Part shown: in pieces, positions 27,923-35,778 of the stretch
Layout: each line of letters opens with the position of its first letter
Position numbering within the stretch: the first letter of the stretch is position 1
Source of the DNA: Methanolinea sp.
GTDB lineage: Archaea > Halobacteriota > Methanomicrobia > Methanomicrobiales > Methanospirillaceae
Assembly: GCA_030055515.1 (NCBI GenBank)
Contig: JASFYI010000001.1
Span: 682,001 to 746,000 of the forward strand
Direction of reading: 5' to 3'
Length of the DNA: 64,000 nt
Made by a program: the position numbers and the translations under genes
Notes under the pieces: generated by a model
What the model was told of the DNA's origin: nothing
Seen by the model: only the letters and a program-made list of their open reading frames with translations
The model's database searches: none

Positions 27923-28399
27923 ATGAATACCGAGGAATTCGGGAAAGAAGCCGCAGGTGAAGAAATCCCAGCAGAAGCAGAGGAAGGAGCACAGGAGATA
28001 AGCGAGACGCAGGACATGCACCAGCTCTTCCGGATACATGAAAGGCGGTTTACCGAGTGGCTAAGGAAGAGAGTATCGGAGCAGACCGTGAAGGATTACC
28101 TCGCTGCGATCAGGAAGGTACTCAGGAGCAGGAGGATAACCAGGCCTCTGGACCTCTCCGGTATCGAAGACGATAAGCAGATGCGAGAGTTGAGGAATTT
28201 CCTGAACTACCTCTCGGATGCGGATATCGACTCCCCCTTAGGTTACCCGATTGCGAAGTGGAAGAGCAACCTCAGGATCAAACCCGCAGGGGTGGTTGAG
28301 ATTTATCCGACCGACGAGGAGATCGTCGAGGCGTATCGCCGGTGTCCTGCTGAGTGCAGGTGCATCGAGAAGAGCTACGATAACCTGATTGTCGAATGA
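27923..28399 (+). pseudogene. Tyrosine integrase, N-terminal (core-binding) fragment
   Basis: A 158-residue remnant. After an acidic 30-residue start it shows a SAM-like core-binding domain (HERRFTEWLRKRVSEQTVKDYLAAIRKV and LRNFLNYLSDADI), as in archaeal tyrosine recombinases. It stops just after EEIVEAYRRCPAEC, where the catalytic domain with the R-H-R-Y residues should begin; the last 15 residues look out of family. Its reading frame is open back through the tRNA fragment, so it could also be the distal piece of an SSV-type integrase split by integration. It lies 20 bases from the left att repeat. Confidence 0.72.
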
Positions 28400-28466
28400 C
28401 CACAGATACACAAAGATTGATGGCATACCAGACCAATCACCTGCATAATCCCCGTGAGGATACACT

Positions 28467-28658
28467 ATGACCAGCATCGAAACTGACGTCAAGGAGATCA
28501 AAGAAAGCATCAGAGCGCTCGCCGAAAAGATCGAGACTCTCCTTCACGAGAGGGAGACCCTTGCAATGATGAAGCTCTCCGAGCGGTCACTCTCTGCCTT
28601 TCTGGAGGAGGAGCCTGATCTCTACACTGTCAGGGATATCAGGGTTGTGTACCGATGA
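28467..28658 (+). CDS. Small antitoxin-like protein
   Basis: A 63-residue acidic, mostly helical protein. Its first half is a short coiled coil (VKEIKESIRALAEKIETLL) and its C-terminal half could wrap a toxin. It overlaps the MazF/PemK-type gene by 4 bases (ATGA), the usual antitoxin-toxin arrangement. There is no clear DNA-binding fold. The antitoxin role is inferred from position. Confidence 0.65.
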   Translation: MTSIETDVKEIKESIRALAEKIETLLHERETLAMMKLSERSLSAFLEEEPDLYTVRDIRVVYR

Positions 28659-28984
28659 AGGGGAAGATCGTTCTGATACCGTTTCCCTTCACCGATTTCA
28701 CCGCGACCAAACTTCGACCAGCGCTCGTCCTCCACGAGGGGGATCGCGATGTTGTTGTCGCCTTTATTTCGTCAAAAACTCACGAGAGAACTGGTTTATC
28801 CGGCATTATAATAAACTCCTCTCACGCAGGTTTTTCGAGAACAGGCCTCAAGGTCGATTCTGTGATCAGATTGGATAAGATTGCAACGATTCTGAAAGAC
28901 CTGATAATCGGTGAGATCGGAGAACTGGATGATGACCTTAAAGCAGAAGTCAATGCAAAAGTCGTTGCACTTTTCAGACTCTGA
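28655..28984 (+). CDS. MazF/PemK-like toxin
   Basis: A 109-residue protein beginning KGKIVLIPFPFTDFTATKLRPALVL, the conserved first strands of PemK/MazF-type endoribonucleases, including the Pro-rich loop and the Arg-Pro-Ala motif. VVAFISSK follows as the usual next strand. In the family these cut mRNA and are held in check by the upstream partner. The DNA is less GC-rich than the core genome and lies within the tRNA-Val element. RNase activity is not proven. Confidence 0.8.
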   Translation: MKGKIVLIPFPFTDFTATKLRPALVLHEGDRDVVVAFISSKTHERTGLSGIIINSSHAGFSRTGLKVDSVIRLDKIATILKDLIIGEIGELDDDLKAEVNAKVVALFRL

Positions 28985-29059
28985 GCATGATAGAGGCGGA
29001 TCACAATATCCATTCGAGTGAAGTGCCTCCTGCTATGGCACCAACCCAGCCTCATACAA

Positions 29060-30217
29060 TCGACGATTTCGAAAAACCAGTGACATCGAAAGAAAGCAAA
29101 CGCTCTCTCGAAATTTGAGAACTCAAAATGGGAGAATTCCCTAAAGATTTCACCAAATTATCGGGATTTTCTTCCGATTTTTAAGAAGTCTTCGATAGCT
29201 CCCGCTACCAAGCTCCTTTTCGTTTGAGAGTACTCAACTGGACCAGATTGAACAAAAACGATGCAAACACGTTTTTGACATGCACCCTCTCCACAGTCGT
29301 CACGAGAACGTGATCGTAGTGGAATGTCCGTTTGATTACGGCGAAGACCCGGACAATAACTCTCCGTGTCTTGCTGATCGCACGGTTCCTGCGCTTCTCC
29401 TTGATAGTCAGCGGACAACCCCGGACAGCCCTTTTCATGGTTTTATCGATCGAGGCACGGGGTTTCACTCCGAAATATCCCCTATCGCGGTAAACTGTCT
29501 CCCCGGGCATCGAGAGGTCCACCTGGCTGTCATGGACAGATGCAGTCGTCGTTTCAATGCGACGGACCAGGTGATTCTCCTTGTCAATGAGCACGTGGAG
29601 TTTGTATCCAAAATATGGTGTATCTCCCCGTTTCGTCCACGTCCCGTCCTTGTTTCTCCGGGTTTTCCCCTCTTCGCGCGGTGATGTCTCTGAAGACTGT
29701 TTCCCCGGGTCCGCGGTGATGATCGTTGCATCCTGGATGACTCCACGAGTGATTGCAAGACCCTTGGCCGCGATCTGTGCCTGGAAATTATCCCAGATTT
29801 CCTGGTATTTGCCTGATTCCTTGAGACGTTCCCGGAAGAACCAGACCGTCGAGAAATCAGGAACTCCGTGGTGGAACCCGATGAATTTCCTGAATGAGAT
29901 GCGATCCGTCACCTGGCGTTCCAGTTCGGGGTCTGAGAAGTTGTAGAGTTTCTGGAGCACGAGGAGTTTGACCATCACGACAGGATCGATATTTGGCCTC
30001 CCGCCTTTGCCTTTCTTGTTTTTGTAGAGGTCTTCAAGTATCGGGCGAAACTGGTCCCAGTCAATTATCGATTCAAATTCTGAAAGGCGGTCCCCAACCT
30101 TTTGTACCCTCTTGTATGCTTCGTGCAGCCCGAATGTTTCGAAGGTCATTGGGGAGTTTTTGATCGGCTGAGATATAGCTTTTGTGGTTTGAAGAGGGGT
30201 TTTTCGAAAACCTCGAT
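29060..30217 (-). mobile_element. IS5-type insertion sequence
   Basis: One intact transposase lies between imperfect inverted ends: ATCGACGATTTCGAAAAACC at 29060-29079 and, inverted at 30198-30217, ATCGAGGTTTTCGAAAAACC. The left end also occurs as a fragment at 223-295. On the right it abuts a 47-bp fragment of the other IS. Target duplications were not seen. Confidence 0.7.
29205..30149 (-). CDS. IS5-family DDE transposase
   Basis: A full-length transposase of 314 residues. The N-terminal helical domain has GGRPNIDPVVMVKLLVLQKLYNFSD and VPDFSTVWFFRERL, typical of IS5-group elements. The DDE residues are the first Asp in IQDATII, the second in VYRDRGYFG and the Glu in IKEKRRNRAISKTRRVIVRVFAVIKR. 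Apart from lower GC it shows no damage, so this copy may be active. Confidence 0.93.
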   Translation of the reverse strand: MTFETFGLHEAYKRVQKVGDRLSEFESIIDWDQFRPILEDLYKNKKGKGGRPNIDPVVMVKLLVLQKLYNFSDPELERQVTDRISFRKFIGFHHGVPDFSTVWFFRERLKESGKYQEIWDNFQAQIAAKGLAITRGVIQDATIITADPGKQSSETSPREEGKTRRNKDGTWTKRGDTPYFGYKLHVLIDKENHLVRRIETTTASVHDSQVDLSMPGETVYRDRGYFGVKPRASIDKTMKRAVRGCPLTIKEKRRNRAISKTRRVIVRVFAVIKRTFHYDHVLVTTVERVHVKNVFASFLFNLVQLSTLKRKGAW

Positions 30218-30218
30218 A

Positions 30219-30265
30219 GATTCAATTACAACGGTTGACTGAGTGGTGATTTGGGGAGGGGCTAA
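30219..30265. repeat. Inverted fragment of the left end of the IS at 1493-2747
   Basis: 47 bases match the reverse complement of 1493-1540 with two differences, including the terminal CTAA and the codons for the transposase C-terminus (IQLQRL-EW). It directly follows the right end of the IS5-type element. Confidence 0.75.
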
Positions 30266-30372
30266 TTGAGTAATCACCATCCAATTTAATACCACTTCCA
30301 CCTCCTCCCTGCCACCTTCACGCTCTCCGCCGCATCGCGTGAGTTCCTGCGCAGCAGCGTCGTGACTGCCCC

Positions 30373-30496
30373 GCGTTTCCTAAATGCTCTCATCATGAAT
30401 GTCAATAGCACGATTCAGCCTGCACACTTCACGCTTTCTTCAGAAGAAGGTGGGCTCGAGGAGATTCGAACTCCTGACCTCCGCCGTGTGAAGGCG
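30373..30496. repeat. attR-like direct repeat overlapping intact tRNA-Val
   Basis: This is the partner of 27778-27903: about 75 bases of tRNA 3' flank plus the 3' half of tRNA-Val, with scattered mismatches that show the two copies have been drifting for some time. Confidence 0.8.
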
Positions 30497-30524
30497 ACGT
30501 CATAGCCAGCTAGACCACGAGCCC
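30451..30524 (-). tRNA. tRNA-Val(CAC)
   Basis: The 74-base cloverleaf is complete: acceptor GGGCTCG/CGAGCCC, anticodon stem TCGCC/GGCGG with loop TTCACAC, T arm AGGAG-TTCGAAT-CTCCT, and discriminator A. CCA is not encoded. It lies 3 bases after tRNA-Gly on the same strand. Its 3' half is duplicated at 27856-27903. Confidence 0.97.
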
Positions 30525-30527
30525 CAG

Positions 30528-30598
30528 TGCATCGACCGGGAATCGAACCCGGGCTATAGGCTTGGAAGGCCTAAGTCATGCCACTAGACCATCGATGC
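30528..30598 (-). tRNA. tRNA-Gly(TCC)
   Basis: The 71-base cloverleaf has acceptor GCATCGA/TCGATGC, anticodon stem TAGGC/GCCTA with loop CTTCCAA, and T arm CCGGG-TTCGATT-CCCGG. It is first in a two-tRNA transcript with tRNA-Val. Confidence 0.97.
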
Positions 30599-30626
30599 AA
30601 GGAGCCTTTGAAATTTGGAAACGATG

Positions 30627-30636
30627 CGTATTATGC
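30627..30636 (-). promoter_or_regulatory. TATA-like box of the tRNA-Gly/tRNA-Val transcript
   Basis: The minus strand reads GCATAATACG about 30 bases before the tRNA-Gly 5' end, the expected spacing for an archaeal stable-RNA promoter. Confidence 0.5.
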
Positions 30637-30694
30637 TTTTTGTTCGTGGGATTCGCGTGCCGGGATCCGTGGGAATCCTGGGTGGTGCTGCAGG

Positions 30695-30703
30695 AAAAAA
30701 AAA
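30695..30703 (-). terminator. Oligo-T terminator after htpX
   Basis: Nine T on the minus strand lie about 20 bases past the htpX stop codon. Confidence 0.55.
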
Positions 30704-30723
30704 GATGGACAGGTATTCCCCGG

Positions 30724-31602
30724 TCAGTAGCCCCGCATCTCGAGCTCGACCCTCTCGAGCGCCGCGATCCTCTTCTCGAGGGGCGGGTGCGTGGAGAAGA
30801 GCTCCATGAGAGTCGCGCCCGAGAGGGCCGGGATGATGAAGAACGCGTTTGCGCTCTCGACGATCCTCTTGTGCTCGGGCGGGACGTAATCCATCCTCCC
30901 GCTGATCTTCACGAGCGCCGAGACGAGGTCACGCGGCCTCCCCGTGATGAACGCGCTCCCCCGGTCCGCGGAGAACTCCCTGTAGCGCGAGAGGGCCATG
31001 ATCAGGAGCTGGGAGACGAAGTACACGACGACCGCGACGATCCCCGCGATGATCCACGGGTTGTCCTCGCGCCGGGAGAACATGCTCGCGAAGAGGAAGT
31101 TGTTCATGATCAGGGCCGCGATCATCGCGACGAAACTTGCGACCGTCATCACGAGGACGTCCCGGTTCTTGATGTGCGAGAGCTCGTGCGCGAGGACTGC
31201 CTCGAGTTCGCGGGGCGAGAGGAGCCGGAGGATGGAATCCGTCACCGCGACGACGGAGTGGCGGGGACTCCTGCCCGTGGCAAACGCGTTCGGTACCGGG
31301 GACTGCATGATCGCGACCCGGGGCATGGGCAGGTCTGCCTCCGCTGCCAGCCTCTCCACCATGGCGTAGAGCTCCGGGTTCTCCTCCCTCTCGATCACCC
31401 TCGCCCGCGTGCTCCACAGGACGAGCTTGTCGGAGAAGAAGTACTGGATTGCCGCCATCAGGAGGACGAACATGAACAGGAACGGCAAGCCTATCCCGAG
31501 CATCGAGAGCACCGCGAGGAATGCGAGGTAGACCAGGAACAGGAGGAACAGGGTCAGCCAGATCCTCAGCGTGAGTCCGAGATCGCGCTTCCACACTTTC
31601 AT
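30724..31602 (-). CDS. htpX: HtpX-like membrane zinc protease (M48)
   Basis: Membrane-bound metalloprotease for quality control of membrane proteins, 292 residues. Two hydrophobic helices near residues 12-55 precede the zinc motif HELSH in AVLAHELSHIKNRD. Two more hydrophobic segments follow, and the third zinc ligand is expected in the EFSADRGSAFITG stretch. HPPLEKRIAALE near the C-terminus is typical. Divergent from thi4 and sharing a short AT-rich spacer with it. Confidence 0.95.
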   Translation of the reverse strand: MKVWKRDLGLTLRIWLTLFLLFLVYLAFLAVLSMLGIGLPFLFMFVLLMAAIQYFFSDKLVLWSTRARVIEREENPELYAMVERLAAEADLPMPRVAIMQSPVPNAFATGRSPRHSVVAVTDSILRLLSPRELEAVLAHELSHIKNRDVLVMTVASFVAMIAALIMNNFLFASMFSRREDNPWIIAGIVAVVVYFVSQLLIMALSRYREFSADRGSAFITGRPRDLVSALVKISGRMDYVPPEHKRIVESANAFFIIPALSGATLMELFSTHPPLEKRIAALERVELEMRGY

Positions 31603-31623
31603 AAGTTACATATTTCCCCTGTA

Positions 31624-31640
31624 AAATCTATAAATATTCC
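31624..31640. promoter_or_regulatory. AT-rich divergent promoter between htpX and thi4
   Basis: AAAATCTATAAATATT lies between the two starts. Rightward it could serve thi4 from roughly 65 bases upstream. Leftward it is close to htpX, giving a nearly leaderless transcript. Confidence 0.45.
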
Positions 31641-31702
31641 CCAGGCGACATTCTGACAGGTTATCCGGTGATTGACGGAATTTGCGGGAGCAGGCGGATA
31701 CA

Positions 31703-32479
31703 ATGGAGAAACCGATGGACATCGACGAGATCACTATCAGCAGGGCCATCGTGTCCTCGCAGCTCGAGAAGTTCCTCGAGTACATGGACATGGACGTTGC
31801 CGTCGTCGGCGGGGGCCCGTCCGGCCTCACGGCAGCGACCCTGATCGCGGAGAAGGGCCACCGCGTCGGCCTCATCGAGAAGAGGCTCTCCGTGGGGGGA
31901 GGCATGTGGGGAGGGGGGATGATGTTCCCCCGCATCGTCGTCCAGGAGGAGGCACGGCGCATCCTCGACCGCTTTGGCATCCGGTACACGAAATACCGGG
32001 AAGGCTACTTCGTCTCCTCCTCGGTCGAGGCCGTCTCGAAGCTGACCGCAGCCGCGTGCGACGCGGGCGTCGAGTTCTTCACGCTCTTCTCCGTCGAGGA
32101 CGTGATGATCCGCGGGGACGGGAGGCTCTCGGGGCTGGTCCTGAACTGGACGCCCGTGGAGATCGCCGGTCTCCACATCGATCCCCTCACCGTGGGCTGC
32201 GGCGTCGCCGTGGACGCGACGGGGCACGACGCCGTCCTCGCCCGCCTCGTCGAGCGGAAAGGCGGAGGCGTCAGCGTGCGGGGCGAGGGTTTCATGTGGG
32301 CGGCCCGGGCGGAGGGGGAGATCCTGTCCCACACGAGGGAGATCTTCCCGGGGCTCGTGGCCTGCGGGATGGCTGCAAACGCGGTCGCCGGAGAGCACCG
32401 GATGGGCCCGGTATTCGGCGGCATGCTCCTTTCCGGCGAGCGGGCGGCGGAGATCGCGTGTTCCCTCCTCCGCGCGTGA
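31703..32479 (+). CDS. thi4: Sulfide-dependent thiazole synthase (Thi4 family)
   Basis: Makes the thiazole phosphate carboxylate of thiamine from NAD and glycine. It has 258 residues from the ATG at 31703; a TTG at 31682 would add seven. The dinucleotide fold VAVVGGGPSGLTAA and the SVGGGMWGGGMMFPRIV segment are diagnostic. Where yeast and plant Thi4 have the sulfur-donating Cys in CMDPN, this protein has His (LHIDPLTV). In methanogen homologues that change goes with catalytic use of free sulfide, so the same is expected here. T-run at 32492-32497 downstream. Confidence 0.95.
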   Translation: MEKPMDIDEITISRAIVSSQLEKFLEYMDMDVAVVGGGPSGLTAATLIAEKGHRVGLIEKRLSVGGGMWGGGMMFPRIVVQEEARRILDRFGIRYTKYREGYFVSSSVEAVSKLTAAACDAGVEFFTLFSVEDVMIRGDGRLSGLVLNWTPVEIAGLHIDPLTVGCGVAVDATGHDAVLARLVERKGGGVSVRGEGFMWAARAEGEILSHTREIFPGLVACGMAANAVAGEHRMGPVFGGMLLSGERAAEIACSLLRA

Positions 32480-32491
32480 GAGTCCCCATAC

Positions 32492-32497
32492 CCTTTT
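32492..32497 (+). terminator. Oligo-T terminator after thi4
   Basis: Six T about 12 bases beyond the thi4 stop codon. Confidence 0.45.
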
Positions 32498-32523
32498 TTA
32501 GTCGGTCTTTTCAACCCTAATGT

Positions 32524-33174
32524 ATGAGTGAGATCGATCCGGACTCGCTCTCTGACCTCGGCTGCGGTCTCTTCCTCCACCTGTTGAACCGCGAGCTCCA
32601 CGAGAGGGGACTTTTTCTCTTCTCCCTTGTCGAGAACCGGGTCGACTTCCGGGACGTCTTCGACGAGGTGTTCCGATCCTTCTGCACCGATTACCCCGAG
32701 TTCTGCGCGGCGATGGCGGAGAAGTACGGCGGGCCGGACGGGGTCTACGCGCTCATCCGCGGTGGGGAGGGGGTCGTCCCCGGGAAGACCACGACGATGC
32801 ACTGGATCATCCAGGATGCCCCCGGCGTCTCGCCCGGCGAAATGGAGGACGAGCACGCGGGCAAGTGGCTCATCTTCGTCCCGCCGAGCGAGGTGGACTC
32901 CGCGTGGGCGAAGGTGAGGGACGCGACGTGCCGCGGAGAACTCGGGATATCGTCGAAGGTGAGCACGGCCCGCCCCAACCCCGACTCCCGCGACGAACGG
33001 AGGGTCATCTACGTCTACACCCGGGACTGGAGGGACGAGGCCGACGTGATGCGGGTCCGCGAGAAGCTCCGCGAGCTCGGGTTCACCGAGAAGATCGGGT
33101 ACAAGAGGAACATCGAGACATACCGCGGCGAGTACAGCCAGCGGGGAAAAAAGGTGACCTATTACTCGGCCTGA
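32524..33174 (+). CDS. DUF1917 / BLES03-like protein
   Basis: A 216-residue soluble protein. Its C-terminal half (KWLIFVPPSEVDSAWAKVRDA, then LGISSKVSTARPNP, VIYVYTRDWRDEADVMRVREKLRELGF, and a final TYRGEYSQRGKK) matches, from memory, the family of human C11orf68/BLES03, sometimes labelled putative phosphothreonine lyase-like. The first 100 residues are acidic and less conserved. Function is unknown. It ends 4 bases before the convergent eL40 gene. Confidence 0.72.
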   Translation: MSEIDPDSLSDLGCGLFLHLLNRELHERGLFLFSLVENRVDFRDVFDEVFRSFCTDYPEFCAAMAEKYGGPDGVYALIRGGEGVVPGKTTTMHWIIQDAPGVSPGEMEDEHAGKWLIFVPPSEVDSAWAKVRDATCRGELGISSKVSTARPNPDSRDERRVIYVYTRDWRDEADVMRVREKLRELGFTEKIGYKRNIETYRGEYSQRGKKVTYYSA

Positions 33175-33178
33175 CCGG

Positions 33179-33325
33179 TCAGGCCTTCCGCTCCTTGTTC
33201 TTCGGCCGGAGGTTCTGATACCCGCACTTTCGGCACCGCGTCGCGCGGACCGCGTTCCTCGCGTTGCACTTCATGCATATCTTCACGTTGAGCAGCCTTG
33301 CTTCAGCTTCAGGGAACCGTGACAT
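33179..33325 (-). CDS. rpl40e: Ribosomal protein eL40
   Basis: A 48-residue zinc-ribbon protein of the large subunit. It begins [20 protein letters not shown] and has the four zinc Cys in [19 protein letters not shown], then a basic tail [11 protein letters not shown]. Length and sequence match archaeal L40e. It is convergent with the DUF1917 gene and easily missed because of its size. Confidence 0.93.
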   Translation of the reverse strand: MSRFPEAEARLLNVKICMKCNARNAVRATRCRKCGYQNLRPKNKERKA

Positions 33326-33412
33326 GGTCCAACTCCGCGGATAGTACCTTAAAGTGAGGCATTTTTGATCACATAATGGTTTGCGTCGCGCGGGGAAAGC
33401 CTGCCGGTCCCC

Positions 33413-33955
33413 CTATCCCCCCGCGGCGAGGAACTTGCGGAGCTTTTCGAGAGCGCGGGCCCGGTGCGAGATCCTGTTCTTCTCCTGGGGCGACATCTCC
33501 GCGAGCGTCCTGCCCCTCCACTCGAATATCGGGTCGTACCCGAAACCCCCTTTCCCCCGCGGGGGAACCACGCGGCCCTGTATCCTCCCCGAGAACACGC
33601 GGATCCCCCCCTCCGACGCGTAGGCAATGGCTGTCTCGAAGTGCGCCTTCCTGTCCGGGATCCCCTCCATCAGGCGGAGGATCCCCTCGTTTCCTATCGT
33701 CCTCTGCACGTACGCGGCGTAGGGCCCGGGAAACCCTTGGAGGGCGTGGATGTAGAAACCGGTATCGTCGCAGATGAGGGGGGTGCGCAGGATACTGTAC
33801 GCGTACTCGGCTTTCTTCTCCGCGACCTTCCTCACGCTCTCGTCCCGGATCTCCGGGCACTCGAGGGCGACACTGTTAACCTCTGCAAATCCCTCGAGGA
33901 AGAGCGCGATCTCCCTCGCCTTGTGGGGATTGTTCGTGACGACGGTGATTTTCAC
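33413..33955 (-). CDS. rdgB: XTP/dITP diphosphatase (RdgB/HAM1)
   Basis: House-cleaning enzyme that hydrolyses deaminated purine triphosphates (ITP, dITP, XTP) before they enter nucleic acids. It has 180 residues. Family motifs are TNNPHKAREI at the start, DDTGFYIHAL and FGYDPIFEWRGRTLAEMSPQEKNRISHRARAL at the end. Overlaps the Kae1-Bud32 gene by 4 bases and is the last gene of that run. Confidence 0.95.
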   Translation of the reverse strand: MKITVVTNNPHKAREIALFLEGFAEVNSVALECPEIRDESVRKVAEKKAEYAYSILRTPLICDDTGFYIHALQGFPGPYAAYVQRTIGNEGILRLMEGIPDRKAHFETAIAYASEGGIRVFSGRIQGRVVPPRGKGGFGYDPIFEWRGRTLAEMSPQEKNRISHRARALEKLRKFLAAGG

Positions 33956-35523
33956 AGGTACCGGCCCCTGCGCTCGATCTCCTGCTCGCGGGAGATGACC
34001 TCGTCGGCGGACGCGAACTCCTGCCTGTACCCCTCGATGAACGCCTCCTTGAGGGCGGGGGCGTCATCGGTCGTGCTCTCGAGCGTCTGGAAGAGGACGT
34101 GGATGTCCACGCCGCGCGCCTCGACCTCCGAGGAGACGTGGGCGAGCCCGAAGTCGATGAGAACGATTGTCCCGTCCCTGCAGATCATGTTGCTTGTCGT
34201 GAGGTCCCCGTGGACGATCCCCGCGGAGTGCAGCCTCCCGACGACCCTCCCCGCGAGCGCGAGGTTTGCGGGGGAGAGGTCGTCCTTGAGGAGGGTCCCC
34301 CTCACCCTCTCCATCACGATGGTGTCCTCCGTGACGTCGCGGATAACGGGCGTCGGGACGCCGTGCCGGCGTGCCGCGGAGATGAGGCGCGCCTCTGCCC
34401 TCGTCCGCTCCGCGACGAGGCGCCTGTCGAGTGCGGGCTGGCGGTACGACTTCCTCTGGCGCCGCTTCGTCACGTCCCCCTCCCCGACGGTGACGATTGC
34501 CTCTGCACCGCGTGCGGTACCCGTACTCACTTCCACCCGCCCCGCGGGCACGGTGTCGCCGTCCCACCACGTCACCTCGACCTGGTCGGCCCTGAAGACG
34601 GGGTTCGCGCGCGTCTCCTCCGGGCGCATCGCGAGACCCCTCTCGAGCATGAGCCGGCCGGTATACGCGATCATCGCCCCGTTGTCCCCCATGTACATCC
34701 TGTCGGGGACGTGGAGTGTCGCACCCCTCTCCTCGCACATGATGGCGAGCATCTCCTGGAGACGGGCGTTCACGCCGACCCCGCCGACGAGGAGAACCTC
34801 GTCCTTTCCCGCGTGCGCGAGTGCCCTCTCCGTCACCTCGACGCACATGGCAAACGCCGTCTCCTGGAGACTGTAGCAGACGTCCTCGAGGGGGGCCGGG
34901 TGGTCCTTCGCCGCGCTCACGAGGCCCGAGAAGGCGAGGTCCATCCCCTTGACCGTGTAGGGGAGCTCGACGTAACTGCCCTTCTTCGCGAGCCTCTCGA
35001 TCTCGGGCCCCCCCGGGTGGGGGAGTCCCCTGCTCCTCGCGAACTTGTCGAGCGCGTTTCCAAGCCCGATGTCGAGCGTCTCCCCGAAGATCCTGTACCG
35101 CCGGTTGAGGTACCCGATCACCTGCGTGTTCGCGCCGCTCACGTAGAGGACGATCGGGTCACGTGCCCCCGTCGCGAACCTCCCAATCTCCACGTGGGCC
35201 ACGCAGTGGTTCACCCCCACGAGCGGGACGCCGAGCGCGACCGCAAGGGCCCTCGCGGCGGTCGCCACGGTCCGGAGGCACGGTCCGAGGCCGGGGCCCA
35301 TGGAGAACGCGACCCCGGCTATCCGCCCGTCGGGGGGCATCACGCGGGCGATGACGTCCCTCATCGCGGAGGCGTGGTGCTGGGCTGCCTCGCGGGGGTG
35401 GATGCCCCCCTGCGCGGGGAGGTACGGCTTAGAATACAGGGAGATGAGTTCCCTGTCGAAAAGAGCGGCCGAGAGGTTCCACGCCGTCCCCTCGATCCCG
35501 AGAACCGGACCGATGTCAGGCAT
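33952..35523 (-). CDS. kae1-bud32: Kae1-Bud32 fusion, tRNA t6A synthesis and kinase
   Basis: Core of the archaeal KEOPS complex, forming threonylcarbamoyladenosine at A37 of ANN-decoding tRNAs. It has 523 residues. The N-terminal Kae1 part (about 1-325) carries the iron ligands in NHCVAHVEIG and the nucleotide-binding YVSGANTQ. The C-terminal Bud32 kinase/ATPase (about 330-523) carries HGDLTTSNM and DFGLAH. Fusion of the two is common in methanogens. It lies 60 bases downstream of eS31 on the same strand and overlaps rdgB. Confidence 0.97.
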   Translation of the reverse strand: MPDIGPVLGIEGTAWNLSAALFDRELISLYSKPYLPAQGGIHPREAAQHHASAMRDVIARVMPPDGRIAGVAFSMGPGLGPCLRTVATAARALAVALGVPLVGVNHCVAHVEIGRFATGARDPIVLYVSGANTQVIGYLNRRYRIFGETLDIGLGNALDKFARSRGLPHPGGPEIERLAKKGSYVELPYTVKGMDLAFSGLVSAAKDHPAPLEDVCYSLQETAFAMCVEVTERALAHAGKDEVLLVGGVGVNARLQEMLAIMCEERGATLHVPDRMYMGDNGAMIAYTGRLMLERGLAMRPEETRANPVFRADQVEVTWWDGDTVPAGRVEVSTGTARGAEAIVTVGEGDVTKRRQRKSYRQPALDRRLVAERTRAEARLISAARRHGVPTPVIRDVTEDTIVMERVRGTLLKDDLSPANLALAGRVVGRLHSAGIVHGDLTTSNMICRDGTIVLIDFGLAHVSSEVEARGVDIHVLFQTLESTTDDAPALKEAFIEGYRQEFASADEVISREQEIERRGRYL

Positions 35524-35583
35524 CGCGGTTTACAGGTCTTGTCCTTCCCCCCGCGGGAGGATCGTCCGGCCTCCCCGGGTCTC

Positions 35584-35775
35584 TCACGACGCGGCCTTCT
35601 TGAATTCCGTGTACCCGCACTTCCCGCACGCGGCACGGTCCGGGTGGTTCGCGAGGATCACCCCGGGACCGCAACGGGGGCAGAACTTCCGCGAGAACGT
35701 GACCTTCCCCCCGGAGACCGTGTAGTACGAACCCCTGCCGGCCTTCTTTCCCTTTTCCTTCTTCTTCGCGGCCAT
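35584..35775 (-). CDS. rps27ae: Ribosomal protein eS31 (S27ae)
   Basis: A 63-residue small-subunit protein: basic Lys-rich start, then a zinc ribbon with CPRCGPG and CGKCGY. It follows eS24 by 3 bases, the usual archaeal pairing, and lacks the ubiquitin part of the eukaryotic protein. Confidence 0.96.
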   Translation of the reverse strand: MAAKKKEKGKKAGRGSYYTVSGGKVTFSRKFCPRCGPGVILANHPDRAACGKCGYTEFKKAAS

Positions 35776-35778
35776 GGA

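Larger units (their letters stand above)
27778..30496. mobile_element. Degenerate integrative element in tRNA-Val
   Basis: About 2.6 kb lies between the duplicated tRNA-Val 3' halves. It holds an integrase fragment next to the left repeat, a toxin-antitoxin pair and an IS5-type element. No replication, capsid or conjugation genes remain. The integrase lacks its catalytic domain, so the element should be immobile. It is probably the residue of a virus or plasmid partly deleted and overrun by IS. Confidence 0.75.

Noticed and set aside
31603-31702. TPP riboswitch before thi4.
   Set aside because: The leader is too short and lacks the conserved CUGAGA and related TPP aptamer sequences; only a TATA-like stretch is seen.
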